Assembly (NCBI GenBank): GCA_036768485.1
Contig: JAVLUZ010000627.1
Location: 552,955 to 616,954, forward strand
Length of the DNA stretch: 64,000 nucleotides
Source of the DNA: Mermis nigrescens
Lineage: Eukaryota; Nematoda; Enoplea; Mermithida; Mermithidae
Direction: 5' to 3'
Below are positions 1 through 10,403 of the stretch, piece by piece. The translations under genes were made by a program, and so were the position numbers. Below the pieces are notes generated by a model, which saw only the letters and a list, made by a program, of their open reading frames with translations, was not told the origin of the DNA and made no database searches. Every line of letters begins with the position of its first letter. Position 1 is the first letter of the stretch.

Positions 1-5
1 GTCTT

Positions 6-182
6 CAGGCACGTAGCTGTGGGAGGGAGGGACTGGGGGTCGGACCCCCCCCCCCCCCCCAAAATTCAGAAAAAACCCGGAAAAATAGGACTTTTACACG
101 TTATTTTGTGCTATTTTTGGCTTAGGATTCCCCAAAATTGGTGTTGGTCCCCCCCAAAATAGAAGAGCCAGCTACGTGCCTG
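6..182. mobile_element. Family A hAT-type MITE, copy 1
   Basis: The ends are a perfect 14-bp inverted repeat: CAGGCACGTAGCTG on the left and its exact complement on the right. The 8 bases after the element are CCGGTCTT. Only GTCTT precedes it because the window starts there, so the visible part of the target duplication matches. The interior holds a run of about 18 C. There is no coding capacity. The 8-bp duplication and CA start suggest hAT-type transposition (inference). Confidence 0.8.
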
Positions 183-190
183 CCGGTCTT

Positions 191-781
191 CCCATTGATA
201 CCGGCTGCCTAATTATTTGGTTGATTGTCCTTAGCGAACTAAATGGTTGCTTGGTTAGTTGATTAGTCGCTTAGTGGTCAATTGCTTAATTATTGATTGT
301 TTCTAGATCTGATTATTGGTTGGTTAGTCATTGATTGATTATTTGATTAGCTGATTTTCAGACGGTTTTCACTTATCTTCCTGGAATGATATCCCATTTT
401 CTAGTTGATTGACTGATTTTAGAGTCATTTTTTTGTGAATTTCCATCATTTTTCTTTCTATTTGTTCATGAAGTTGTAAATTTTCCATTGATACCGCTAG
501 CTCTTCCACATTGATACCGACCTGGTTCCTATTGATACCGGGTTGAATGAAGTTGCACGATTTGTCCATATAGGCATGTAACAGAGGGTTTACAGGATCC
601 TCTCAACCAAGGTCGATCGTGCCCCCTATCTCTGTGAAGTCGGGAAATTTTTGACCTCTCCCTCCGATTTTTTTTGTAGAAAACTTGAATTTTATTGGTC
701 ATTTTCAGGTGCTGTTTGCTATTTTAGGCCGAAAATCGGAGGTCGTTTACCCCACTGCCTAATATTATCCGGACACCCCAC
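191..781. other. Gene-free AT-rich stretch with ATTGATACCG repeats and a family E-like fragment
   Basis: No gene is seen. The 10-mer ATTGATACCG occurs near 194, 487, 510 and 531, with GATT/GGTT-rich low-complexity sequence between. From about 570 (CATGTAACAGAGGG) to the start of the family C element at 782, the text resembles family E elements near 14.0, 41.3 and 60.5 kb, but no right end is clear. Confidence 0.4.
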
Positions 782-1196
782 CATACGGTACAGCATTGTA
801 ATTCTGGGGGGGGTGTAATTATAAATGCCTTTTTTGGGTCCGAAAATTGTAGGTACTCGTCAAAAACATTGTTTTTTAGCGTTTCTGAGTTTCTGATGAT
901 GCTCTATCTTACTAGAGCATAAAAACAAAAAATTTCGAAAAAAAAATCAACAAAAAAAAAGTCGGAACAAATTGAACAAAATATAGTCAAAACATGAGTA
1001 TATTGGCGCGAAGCACCGAATATTTGGCACTTTTGAGCAGAAAAATAGCTAGAAACGTTTGAAAAAGCATCTTTTCTACAAATTTTTAGAAAGTTTTTAG
1101 AACTTTTAGTAAACCGTCAATCCTGGGGGGTTAAAAAATTTTTGCGGCGGGACAAAATTTTCATGAGGCCGTTATCGCCCCCCCCGATTATGTATG
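782..1196. mobile_element. Family C hAT-type MITE, copy 1
   Basis: The element runs from CATACGGTACAGCAT to GATTATGTATG and is flanked on both sides by the perfect 8-bp duplication CACCCCAC. The interior is shared with copies near 4.4, 9.5, 32.6 and 34.9 kb, including a degenerate version of the GGCGCGAAGCGCC hairpin (GCGCGAAGCACC near 1,006). There is no open reading frame of note. Confidence 0.85.
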
Positions 1197-1204
1197 CACC
1201 CCAC

Positions 1205-1679
1205 CCAAAATTTCGAGCTATTTCATGTCTGTGTATTACGATAAGTTTTTCAAAACTTTCGTTATGTTGACTACCATTGCTGAAATTTATTCGAGTGTCT
1301 GCAAGAAAGTCCAGCACTTACGGAATAGCCAGTGTTTTTTGTCAGCTTTTCAGTAATTTTTAGTGATTCGATGTGTAAAAGTGGGCAAATTGAGAAAAAA
1401 AGATGAATGATACTTCTTTTTCTGCGACTATCAAATTTATTAACGTTTGGTTAAATTCTCAAAATTTATTTTCGGCTGAAAAAAATAAGATTTTATTATA
1501 TATGTAATTATTTTTTGAATTATTCATTCGATTTACATAATTTAGTGAAATTATAAAATCGCATAGAAGGATTCTTGACTTGGAAACTAAATTATCTTAG
1601 TGGATCGAAATAAGTTATTAAATTTCAATAACGAAGATCTCGCGGGTTTCGTTTTTGTCTATGATAATCTGGGGCTTTC
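1205..1679. other. Gene-free intronic AT-rich stretch
   Basis: This is AT-rich sequence within the presumed calcineurin intron. I see no exon, RNA gene or clear repeat boundary. Confidence 0.4.
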
Positions 1680-1690
1680 AAATCCTGTCG

Positions 1691-2006
1691 ATAGGAGAGA
1701 CGCCGAGTGGTAAACAATTAAACCTACGGATCGCAAGGTCCTAGGTTCGAATCCACGTTGACACAGTTCTTTTCGGCAGGCCAACCCAGCCTTCCATCCC
1801 TCCGGGGTCGATAAATGGGAAGCTGCACTTGTGTGGCGGATAATAACAGCGTTCTGTGCAGTCACACCGGCCTCGTGATTCAGACTCGGTCTAGTTCAGA
1901 CGCGCTGGCCTAGGGCTATGTATCGGGAAATAGTCACCCGCACCTACAGCAGAGGTGAATCAAGTAGCTTCATGCTTAGGGGGTTTTACCATTTTCACCC
2001 TACCAT
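1691..2006 (+). mobile_element. tRNA-derived SINE with 11-bp target-site duplication
   Basis: The 5' part is a tRNA-like RNA polymerase III promoter. It has an A-box-like GCCGAGTGGTAAA near 1,701 and a perfect B box GGTTCGAATCC near 1,743. A non-tRNA body of about 240 bp follows. The 11-mer AAATCCTGTCG flanks the unit at 1,680-1,690 and 2,007-2,017, as expected after LINE-driven insertion. The head most resembles a serine- or leucine-type tRNA, but it does not fold as an intact gene, so this is a SINE and not a tRNA gene. The tail has no A-run. Confidence 0.85.
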
Positions 2007-2143
2007 AAATCCTGTCGGCAAATGTTAAACAACGTCTTTTATTATGTATTTTGATAATTTAATAAATTTCCTTCCTACATTTTTCGAATTTGAATTATTA
2101 ATTTTCCCATCTTCTAATCTCGAATAAAATTTGGATTTTTAAG

Positions 2144-2228
2144 GAGGGGTACCGTCGGCGAGAAAAGAGATAATTAGAACAAAGATACGAGCTATTGGGA
2201 AAATGGCCCGGGTATTCTCCGTTCTAAG
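2144..2228 (+). CDS. CanA: Calcineurin A, calmodulin-binding exon
   Basis: This internal exon encodes SARKEIIRTKIRAIGKMARV followed by FSVLR. That matches the calmodulin-binding helix of calcineurin A (serine/threonine phosphatase 2B catalytic subunit), which couples Ca2+/calmodulin to dephosphorylation of cytosolic targets such as NFAT-type factors. The acceptor is the AG at 2,142-2,143 after a T-rich tract. An AG three bases further on (2,145-2,146) is an alternative. The donor is AAG|GTAAAT at 2,228/2,229. The exon ends with two bases of an Arg codon that the next exon completes in phase. Frame and identity are seen directly; function comes from the family. The phosphatase-domain and calcineurin-B-binding exons must lie upstream of the window. 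Confidence 0.95.
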
Positions 2229-2827
2229 GTAAATTAGGCTATTTATTCATCTAATTTCATCCTGTCATCATTGGTCGAAATTTATGTAAGTCCTCTAAAA
2301 TTTTGAGAGGGGTAGCCGAGCCAAACCATTTTGAGGGTGCGGGGGTGAATGAAATAGTTTTGGTCAAAAATGGCAAATAAAGCGCTAAAAAATGGTCAAA
2401 AAACGCAAATATTCGCTAAAAATCGGGGTTCGGCTTTTTTATGTTTCGAATTTTTATGTTCAATATATTTTGCCTTGTTCTTCATTTTTCTGTTATATGT
2501 TTAAATATTATTCTTCAATTTTTCTATATTTTCTTCATTTCACGACTTTTTCTTTTCTTAATTTTTCATACTGTTTTTTTATTTTTATCACGTTGTTTTC
2601 TATTCTTTATCGTAAATAATAAATTTAAATTCAATTTAAAATAGGTTTAGCTTACAATTTCATAATAAATTTTTATTTTCATCCATTTATTTTGATTTTT
2701 TTCATAATTTTTTTGCGGGCCACTGTTTTGTTATTATTTTATGACATTTCTCCCGTTTATTTATTTTCTATGTGTTTTTACATACTTTTTATGAATTTTT
2801 ATAATTTGTTTTTTTCTAATTTTTTAG
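2229..2827 (+). other. CanA: Calcineurin A intron
   Basis: This 599-bp intron is strongly AT-rich from about 2,440 and ends in a T-rich tract and TTTTTTAG. No repeat is identified. ORF-like stretches here are low-complexity T-rich artefacts. Confidence 0.8.
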
Positions 2828-2925
2828 GGAAGAGAACGAGACAGTATTGATGCTAAAGGGTTTAACTCCGTCCGGAAAGCTGCCACTGGGCGTTTTAGCC
2901 GGTGGGAAGCAAGCCTTGGATCAAA
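2828..2925 (+). CDS. CanA: Calcineurin A, linker exon before the autoinhibitory segment
   Basis: The exon starts with one base that completes the Arg codon of the previous exon. It then reads [20 protein letters not shown] and [12 protein letters not shown], ending with one spare base. This corresponds to the conserved linker between the calmodulin-binding and autoinhibitory segments of calcineurin A (the LTLKGLTPTG region in animal homologues). Splice sites are strong: TTTTTTAG|G at the start and CAAA|GTATGT at the end. A second frame is also open across this exon, but only this frame joins in phase to both neighbouring exons and matches the family. Confidence 0.95.
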
Positions 2926-3284
2926 GTATGTATTAATTTTTTTTGAAAGGAAAATTAATAAAATAAACAAAAATGATAATTTTGCATCTTAAATTTTTGT
3001 TTGTTGAAAATTTATGTTTTTAGTATATGTAATTGAGAAAATTTCCCAATTATTCTGAAATTTCCAAGTTTTATGATTTTAATTATTCTCATTATAATTG
3101 GAATATCCCTTAATTAATTAGGAATTTATCGAATTAAAAAACACTTTATTATTAATGAATTATAACTAATTAATTAATTAATTGTAACGTGGGTTTAGGT
3201 ATAACTTTTTCGAATTATAATGTAATTTGTTATTATTGATTTTAATCGACAAATTTTATATCATTTTCTTATGTTGCATTTTTA

Positions 3285-3734
3285 CAGGCACGTATGTAGC
3301 CGGCCGTCCTATTTGGGGGGTCAACACCAATTTTGGGGCGACTAAGCTCAAAAAGGCCAAAAATAGCACAAAATGACGTTTAAGTCCTATTTTTCCGATT
3401 TTCTGAATTCTGGGGGTTCGAACAACACCTGGGCGGGGGGGGGGGTTGGGGGATATGCACCATCCGAGAAACCAAAATACCCCCCAGAAACCAGAAAAAA
3501 CCGAAATACCCCCCAGAATTCAATTTTTGTAAATCTTTGTTATTTTTCGCAATTTTTTGATGCCAATGGATAATGCTCGATGAAAAACGTTGAAAAATTG
3601 TGTTTTTTCGCCATACCACCATTTTTAAGGCCATTTTTTACCTCTGAAAAATCTTACACCCCCCTTAGAATTTCGGTGCCGCCCACCAATGGTCCCACCC
3701 CCCCCCTCGATTATCCCTCAGAGATACGTGCCGG
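3285..3734. mobile_element. Family A hAT-type MITE, copy 2, carrying a nested family B element
   Basis: The ends are CAGGCACGTATGTAGCC and GAGATACGTGCCGG, flanked by a perfect 8-bp duplication CATTTTTA (3,277-3,284 and 3,735-3,742). A family B element sits inside at about 3,424-3,691. The orientation is opposite to copy 1 at 6-182. Confidence 0.85.
3424..3691. mobile_element. Family B MITE nested in family A
   Basis: The body matches the other family B copies: the text around TATGCAC, the CCCCAGAA blocks, GATGCCAATGGATA, GCCATACCACCATTTTTAAG and the GCCGCCCACC end. The terminal bases are degenerate and I could not read a clear target duplication. Confidence 0.75.
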
Positions 3735-4424
3735 CATTTTTAAGCTTCATTTCTTTCTTGTCAATTTGAAAGTTCAGCGGAGATTATTTTGTTTGGTTTA
3801 TGTGTGAGAAAAGCTCATTCTTTGACCTTTGACCTTCGACCTTTTTTTATCTTTCTATTATGATTAATATGATTCATTATTTATTTCATTTATTTATCAC
3901 CGATGCGTTGGATATGGGTATCTCTCCTAAGTATTTATTTTCCATTGTCTACCATGCCTTGATCGATTTGGCACAGGGTGATATTTTAATTAAATAAATG
4001 AAAAATAATCAAATATTCGTCAAATAAATGAAATTAACCAAAGGATAAATCGAGAAATTTTTGCAAAATATGCTAAATAATAAATAAAATGAAATAAAAT
4101 TATATTAATTTCGCTTAAATTATTAATTTAATTTCTTTAATTTAATTTTATTTTATAAATTTGATTTTAATTTTATATAATTAATTTCTGGCTGATTCTC
4201 AGATTTAGGACCGAAATTCGGCATTATTTGGAAGTTGGCCCTTTTATATATTTTATTTGACTCTTTTCTTTATTTTACTCATAACTGGTTGATATTTTTG
4301 GCGACACCTCTCGATAAATTAGGTTTTTTATTGCATCGCACTTAAAGTAGAATAAGACCTGTCGAATAATTTCAGAAAATCAAGAAAGTCCGTTTGAATT
4401 TCCGACCGAAATACCGGTTGCATG

Positions 4425-4775
4425 CATACATGCACAGCATGGGAATTCGGGGGGGTGAAATTATAAAGTTCCGCCTTTCTGGGTCCGGAAATGGTAGATA
4501 CGCGTCAAAAACATCGTTTTCGGCGTTTTTGAGCATAAAAACAAAAAATTTTCGAAAAAAAAAGAAAAAGTCAGGACAAATCGAACAAAATAAAGTCAAA
4601 ACGTGAGTATAAAGCGCGAAACCACCAAAATTTGACACTTTTGAGCAGAAAGTTATCTGAAAAGGCTTAAAAAGCATCTTTTCTACAAATTTTTGGGAAC
4701 TTTCAAAAAATGGCAAATTAGGGGTGGGGTGGAAAATTTTTTGCGGGGCTGAAACCCCCCCCCAGATCACGTATG
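4425..4775. mobile_element. Family C hAT-type MITE, copy 2
   Basis: The element runs from CATACATGCACAGCATGGG to GATCACGTATG. The flanking 8-mers GTTGCATG and GTTGTGTG match at 6 of 8 positions, which suggests an older insertion. The internal hairpin motif is degenerate here (GCGCGAAACCACC near 4,614). Confidence 0.7.
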
Positions 4776-4991
4776 GTTGTGTGCAGGCCCGTATCCAGGA
4801 TCCGGCCGAGGGAGGGAGAAACAATTGATCTATATCTTGGGAAATTCGTCGGGGTGGCTGCTCGCAAAAACCGCATTTTTCGACGTTTCTCGACATGCTC
4901 TATCCACTGAGATGATAAAATTCGAACTTTTCCGAAAAGGAAAATTTTTTCTCACTCAAAAGGCTATAAAAAAGTGTCATTTTTCGGTCGC

Positions 4992-5504
4992 TCAAATTCA
5001 GTATTTAAGTATACGTGTTTTAGCTGTATGGCTAGTTACATTGGCGAAACTCGCCGACATTTTGGGAGTAGAATTGCAGAGCATAATGACATCTAGTTTG
5101 CTACAGGAAAGCCAATTCGGGGTGATAGCGTATCTGCTATTCACAAACATATATCGAATAGCAATCATCCAATTACACCAGATTGCTTCAAGGTTATCAG
5201 CACACCTGGGCGTGGGGGTATGCACCCCCCTCAGAAATCAAAATACCCCCCAGAATTGAATTTTTAAAATTTTTTCGGTTTTTCGCAATTTTTTATGCCA
5301 ATGGATAGTGCTCGATGAGAAACAACGAAAAATGGTGTTTTTTCGCCTTACCACCATTTTTTAAGGCATTTTTTTGACCTTTGAAAAATCTTGCCCCCCC
5401 TCCCCCAGAATCTTCTTGCTGCCCGCGTATGGTCATTATACATAGCACGTGATCGTCCCATTCTCAACAATGATGTTTCATCATATCCTTTAAATTTGTT
5501 TTAA
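4992..5504 (+). pseudogene. Penelope-like element fragment (GIY-YIG endonuclease region), interrupted by a family B MITE
   Basis: In one frame 4,992-5,200 reads SNSVFKYTCFSCMASYIGET, then RRHFGSRIAEHNDI, a stop (TAG at 5,094), and continues FATGKPIRGDSVSAIHKHI and PDCFKVIS. The spaced cysteine pair followed by YIGET, R..H and AEH is the GIY-YIG endonuclease signature of Penelope-like retroelements. After the MITE at 5,201-5,431, the text from 5,433 reads LYIARDRPILNN and ends with a stop at 5,502-5,504, like the Penelope C-terminus. It is a dead fragment: there is an internal stop and no reverse transcriptase upstream. Confidence 0.8.
5201..5431. mobile_element. Family B MITE inside the Penelope fragment
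   Basis: The element runs from CACACCTGGGC to GCCCGCGTATG and interrupts the Penelope reading frame. The flanking octamers (GTTATCAG and GTCATTAT) do not form a convincing duplication. Confidence 0.8.
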
Positions 5505-5639
5505 TTTACCAACGTCCCACTTTTTTCATTTTCTTTAAGTTTAAAATCTTTTATAATTCTCTTCATAAACTTCAAATTTCTCTTACTTTACAAGTCTCGC
5601 TTAGCAAGCTCTTTTTCCAATGTTTAAAATCAATAAATT

Positions 5640-6100
5640 GCAGACTTACTTTTCACATGAACAATTAGAGAAAAGTTGCCGAAAAACGGTTTTCTAAATT
5701 TACTGCTTGGATCTTTTTGAGCAGATGGCTTGAATTCCTTGGAGAGTTTAAAGCATGCATACACAGATAGCACGGGAATCCTTGGAATGAAGCCAAAAAA
5801 TTTCGAGTTTTTTGTGATGAAAAATGACGGATATGAGTTAGAAACATCATTTTTGCATTTTTCACGATGCGCTTTCGTCCTGCGCTGAGAACATAAAATA
5901 TTTATAAGGAAAATTCAGCAGAAATATAGCCGAAAATGGGTGTTTGGCGCGAAGGGTCGAAAGAATTGACACTTTTGAATGGAAATATCGCTAAAAACGC
6001 TTCAAACGATTTTTGCATATTACGGGGAGAGGATAAAAACTGTTTTATGGGGAGGTTTGAACACTCAAAAGCTTCCATAATATGATACATTCCTCAGGCC
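5640..6100. mobile_element. Degenerate family C copy
   Basis: The blocks AGCACGGGAATCC, CAGAAATATAGCCGAAAATGGG and GGCGCGAAGGGTCGAAAG follow the order of family C elements. Ends and target duplication cannot be fixed. Confidence 0.4.
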
Positions 6101-6189
6101 CATTTTGAATACCCGTCCCCATTGATCAAACATAGTTGACCCCTGAAATGGGGCCTTAAACCTCATCGAGAATTGAATATACTCCTGCA

Positions 6190-6405
6190 CATACCTGGGC
6201 GTGGGGGGTTTGGGGGTATGCACCCCCCAGAAACCAAAATATACTCACCTTGTTTTTTTTCGCAATTTTTTGATGCCAATGGATAGTGCTCGATGATTAC
6301 GTTGAAAAATGGTGTTTTTTAGCCATACCACCGTTTTTAAGGTCATTTTTTTACCTTCAAAAAAATCTGGCATCCCCCCGAGAACTTTGGTGCCGCCCAT
6401 CTATG
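6190..6405. mobile_element. Family B hAT-type MITE
   Basis: The element runs from CATACCTGGGC to GCCCATCTATG. The flanking octamers CTCCTGCA and CTCTTGCA match at 7 of 8. It is internally shortened relative to other copies. Confidence 0.85.
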
Positions 6406-6579
6406 CTCTTGCAGACCCCAGAGTTAAATTTTCGATGTTTTTTCGGAATTTTGAACAATGTTTGTCCCACCCTCCTCTCTAACCCCAACCCCTGATTTGG
6501 TCATTGCCGATATAGGTCCTAGCACATACGGGCGAGGGTCTCTGTAGAATTTGGCGAACCTCCCTCACACCAGTATTTT

Positions 6580-7278
6580 TTTTTCCCCCAAAAGTCTTTG
6601 TACATTTTGTAAATGCAAATTTTTGTGTACTATAATATAGTAAAGTAGCGATTTTAATGTGGTAAACAGGGTTTTCGATCTTTGGTAGTGTATTCTAGCT
6701 AATTTATGGGTTTCTGACGCCAAAAGTTACTGAAAATTATCTGAAAAAAATGTTGACATTTTTCCATTCTAAATGCAAATTCTGCCATTTCAAAGATATA
6801 TAGGACAAATAATTTATCAGTTCGGAGCGAAGCGCCGAAAATTGTGGGAATTTTACATCTTTTTTACAGTTTTTGTCTTCCTAAAAATCTTTGTACATTT
6901 TGTACAACACAAAATTTTTGGGCAGGATAATATGGTATAGCAGCGACTTTAGTGTGGTAAAAACAGAGTTCTTCGACTTTTCGTAGTGTGTTTTAGCTAA
7001 TTTCTGGTTCTCTAAGGGCGAACATCATTAAGAATCGTCTTAAAACGGCGCGAAGCGCCGAAAAATTTGACATTTTTACTTTTGAAATGCAATTTCTGCC
7101 ATTATAAAGATATATAGAACACACAATTACTCATTTCGGCGCGAAGCGCCGAAATTTTTTCTAATTTAGACCTTTTTTGCAATTTTTGTCCTCCCAAAAA
7201 TCTTTGTTCATGTACAAAGACGGTCCCGAAAAGTCTTTGTACATCGGGAAAAATCTTTGCCGGGTACAAAAAAAACCG
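6580..7278. mobile_element. Family F element fragment (TGTACAAAG-rich)
   Basis: It shares the order of blocks with the better-defined family F copy at 33,085-33,824: AAGTCTTTGTACATTTTGTA, TATAATATAG, AGTGTGGTAAA, GATATATAGGACA and TTTGTACATCGGGAAAAATC. It contains perfect GGCGCGAAGCGCC at 7,047-7,059 and 7,138-7,150. The termini are not intact. Confidence 0.6.
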
Positions 7279-7530
7279 TGCCACGCAAATCGATATGTCC
7301 CAGAATCGAATGTTTGTGCTTCTTTTGACCATTGGGCTCCATCGGACCCCCCTCTCATTACATAACGTTCTGAAAAAATTTTTTTGAAAATTTTCATTTA
7401 AAAACATCTTGAAATCAGCATTGTAATCAAGAGAAAAATTTAAAATAAGGCGATGCGAAAACACAAAGCTGAATTTCTCTAAAATTTTCAAGTTTTTTTT
7501 AAATTTTGCTGATTATAAATCGTTTTGTAG

Positions 7531-7751
7531 CGCTTCACAGCGCGCCTCATCACAAAATCGCGTCGTTTGAAGAAGCGAAGCGATTGGATAAAATCAATGA
7601 GCGAATGCCACCGAGCAAGCCGTCGTCCGGCTCGTCCAGTCCCGGTCCAGCGCCGTCGCATCCCGGTCCGGCGCCGTCGCATCCCAGTCCGGCGCCGTCG
7701 ACCAAAGGCTCCGGCGCAGCCGTGTCCCGGCCCGGCTGGAGGCGTAACTAA
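7531..7751 (+). CDS. CanA: Calcineurin A, last coding exon (autoinhibitory segment and C-terminus)
   Basis: The acceptor TTTTGTAG precedes CG, which with the single base left by the previous exon makes ACG and preserves the frame. The exon encodes HKIASFEEAKRLDKINERMP, the calcineurin autoinhibitory segment (human [21 protein letters not shown]). A proline-rich tail follows in which a 7-residue unit, PGPAPSH or PSPAPST, is repeated three times, encoded by near-identical 21-bp repeats. The protein ends GWRRN with TAA at 7,749-7,751. The tail repeats are not part of the family core, and GC content here is far above the surroundings. Identity is certain; the tail's role is unknown. Confidence 0.95.
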
Positions 7752-8036
7752 GTTATTTCGCTTCGTTTTTGCGTTGCTCCGCGTGTCTTTTCACCCATTT
7801 TCGTCCGTAATCGTTCGGTTTACACCCTGGCTTACTGTAGGTGTGACTTTACACTAATCCCGGCGTTTTCGTTCGACGGGCCGAATACGGACGTAGCGGT
7901 ACCATTGTAAACTAACGCCTATCGTACGCTAATCATTATCAAGGAGCCTGTCGTGCTTTACCACTAGTTTACACTCTTGGTACTGTATTTGTTTAAACTC
8001 GGGGACTATTTTGGCGCACTTAGCTTATGCAATAAA
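7752..8036 (+). promoter_or_regulatory. CanA: Calcineurin A 3' UTR and candidate polyadenylation signal
   Basis: The first AATAAA after the stop is at 8,031-8,036, giving a 3' UTR of roughly 300 bases. The actual cleavage site cannot be seen. Three TTTACAC/GTGTAAA heptamers lie in this stretch. Confidence 0.6.
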
Positions 8037-8849
8037 AAATGGGCGATGGAAAGGGAGAGGGGCTGTGCTTTCGTCAATGAAGCGCAGTTAACTGCGTGCG
8101 CGTTATTTTCTACGCTGTAAACAGGAACGTACAGATTGTTTAAACAATAGTGTAAAGCCGGACTTTATACCTTTCAGGTCATGAGAGCGCCGCTCCGCCT
8201 TCTTCGCAGGTGTACTGCGCAACCCTTTATACTTTTTGTCGAATGCATGTAGTTTTTATCCCTTCCTTAGTGTAAACCTTTCCCGTTTGCTCGGTTTATC
8301 CAATTGTTTACACTTTACAATCGCTTCAATCTCGATCGGCGTTTAAAGCGCTCGATTTCGTCCGAAGTGTACTGTATCTTTGCAAGCTCAATATTTAACC
8401 TCAAATTATAAAATTATCCGTCTAGTCATTCTTCATTCGACCTACTTTACACCGTAATGACGCTAGTACTTTTTACGCCAGTTTTTCTTTCAGCTTTACG
8501 CGCAAATTTTCTCGCATTTTTGTCAGGTTTTTCATTCGAACAAGATATGATTTATTCAGTTTGCGAGTGCGTTATTATCAACGACCCGTATTATGTATGT
8601 TTTAACAATCGTGATAATGTCTGAAACCGCGTGTATTACGGTAACTATGTATAATATTGATTAACCTGTCTATTTTTGTTTACAAAGTTGATACGAAATT
8701 TTATTTTAATTATTCGAAAAGCTATTGATGATTAGAGTTTTTTAGGTGCTTTTTGGCTATTTTCGAACCGATACTATTTACGCTACAATGAAAACGTAAT
8801 TTCGGTATGAAAAATAATAGAAAATTTGTCGATTGCAATCGTAATATCG
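8037..8849. other. Intergenic, GTGTAAA-rich
   Basis: I see no gene. The heptamer GTGTAAA or its complement occurs near 8,151, 8,270, 8,308 and 8,445, continuing from the calcineurin 3' UTR (7,819, 7,848, 7,969). Confidence 0.5.
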
Positions 8850-8857
8850 TTTCTTCC

Positions 8858-9098
8858 ATAGGTGGGCGGCACCGAAATTCTGGGGGTGCGAGATTTTTCA
8901 AAAATAAAAAAATTGCCTAAAAATGGTGGTATGGCGAAAAAACACCATTTTTCAACGTTTCTCATCGAGCACTATCCATTGGCATCAACGAATTGCAAAA
9001 GAAAAAACGAAAGAAAATTTCAAAAATTGAATTGTGGGGGGTTATTTCGGTTTTTAGGGGGACTGCATACCCCCAAAACCTCCCCCCGCCCAGGTATG
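8858..9098. mobile_element. Family B hAT-type MITE
   Basis: The element runs from CCATAGGTGGGC to GCCCAGGTATG and is flanked by the 8-bp duplication GTTTCTTC (8,850-8,857 and 9,099-9,106). Confidence 0.9.
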
Positions 9099-9106
9099 GT
9101 TTCTTC

Positions 9107-9529
9107 TTCCTGTTTACTATCTACCTTGTAATTTCATTTATTTATTAAGCCGCTTTAAATCGATATATGTACAAGTGACTGTCTTTTTTTCGTCCATCTG
9201 TGTGCTGCTCATTATTGATCGAATATAGTAAAAGCTTGACTTTCGACGACGCATGAAATGGGGCTAAAACAATTTAACGTAAAGTCTCAACGTTTTCTTT
9301 TGCACTGTCGATAGACGCAGGCTAAATGCAGATTCGTATCATATTGTATAAATAATGACAAATGCTAATATGACCTTTATAGTCTTAAGAAAATTAAAAT
9401 GTAGGTAGGTACCTATTTAATAGTCATACTTTAATGTTCATTTAAAATTTAAACGCACAGGATTATTATAGATGACACATGGTGCGATTTTATCGTTATT
9501 AACGATCACAGTGCGTACCTGTAATATAC
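9107..9529. other. Intergenic, nothing recognised
   Basis: AT-rich sequence with no coding signal, RNA gene or repeat boundary that I can support. Confidence 0.4.
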
Positions 9530-9537
9530 TTGGGCAC

Positions 9538-9952
9538 CATACATGATCTTGTGGGGGGGGTGTCACCCCCTGCAGAATCATTTTTCACCCCCGCGAAAAA
9601 TTTCTCAGCCTTCCACCTCAGAATATGGCGATTTTTCAAAAGTTTCCTAAACTTACATGAAAATTTGGTCGACAAAGTGTCTTATTAAGGGTTTTTGGCT
9701 ATCTATTTGCATCAAAATCGCAAAATTTTTCGCGCTTCGCGCCATATATTCGATGTTTTAAGCGATATATTGGTCAATTTAGTCGGACATTTTTTCGAGA
9801 ATTTTTTTCATGATTTCTTGCTCTAGAAGGATAGAGTATCGTCAGAAACGCCAAAAACAATGTCTTTTAACGCGCACCGGCCATTTTAGGGCCCACAAAA
9901 GTGCACTTTTGGTTTCACCCCCCCCCCAGAATTCCCATACTGTGCATGTATG
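9538..9952. mobile_element. Family C hAT-type MITE, copy 3
   Basis: The element runs from CATACATGATCTTG to GTGCATGTATG with a perfect 8-bp duplication TTGGGCAC on both sides. It contains a shortened hairpin motif, CGCGCTTCGCGCC, near 9,738. Confidence 0.9.
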
Positions 9953-10146
9953 TTGGGCACCCGTAGCATTTGTGCATTCCCTACAGCTGCAACCGGTCAC
10001 ATCTGCGATTTACTATTTTTTTAAGTAGATAAAAAATTTTCCGCCTCTGTTTTTTATATGATTAAACTCGATGCGTAGCTCCTACTGAGCGTTTAACGGA
10101 TAAGCATAACGTTGTATTAGGTTTTTGAATGGCGACTGGTTACCAC

Positions 10147-10403
10147 CACACCTAGGCTTCGACTGTATGCACCAATTCCCCCACCGAGAAATCAAAATAC
10201 CCCCATCCCAAGCCAAATCACCCCCCCGAGTATTCAATTTTTGAACATTTTTTGTTTTTTTCGCAATTTTTGATGCCAATGGATAGTGCTCGATGAGAAA
10301 CGTTGAAAAATTGTGTTTTTTCGCCAGACCACCATTTTGAAGGCAAGTTTGTTGACCTATGAAAAATATTGCTCTCCCCAGAATTTTGTGCCGCCCACCT
10401 ATG
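10147..10403. mobile_element. Family B hAT-type MITE
   Basis: The element runs from CACACCTAGGC to GCCCACCTATG with the perfect 8-bp duplication GTTACCAC at 10,139-10,146 and 10,404-10,411. Confidence 0.9.

Larger units (their letters stand above)
2926..7530 (+). other. CanA: Calcineurin A last intron, TE-filled
   Basis: This 4.6-kb intron contains family A, B, C and F elements and a Penelope fragment, listed separately. No additional calcineurin exon is needed, because the flanking exons join in phase. The parts 3,743-4,416 and 5,505-5,640 are AT-rich with nothing recognisable. The part 5,640-6,100 looks like a degenerate family C copy. Confidence 0.7.

Noticed and set aside
1691..1765. Functional tRNA gene
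   Set aside because: A and B boxes are present, but the acceptor stem does not pair and the unit continues into a non-tRNA body with a duplication outside; it is a SINE head.
2392..2644. Phenylalanine-rich open frames in the calcineurin intron
   Set aside because: T-rich low-complexity intronic sequence between two well-supported exons.
2828..2925. Alternative reading frame ([11 protein letters not shown]...) of the second calcineurin exon
   Set aside because: It is open but out of phase with both flanking exons; the other frame matches calcineurin A.
4777..5259. 160-codon open frame
   Set aside because: It overlaps a family C end, the Penelope fragment in another frame and a family B end. 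The residue pattern is not protein-like; the Penelope frame explains the region better.
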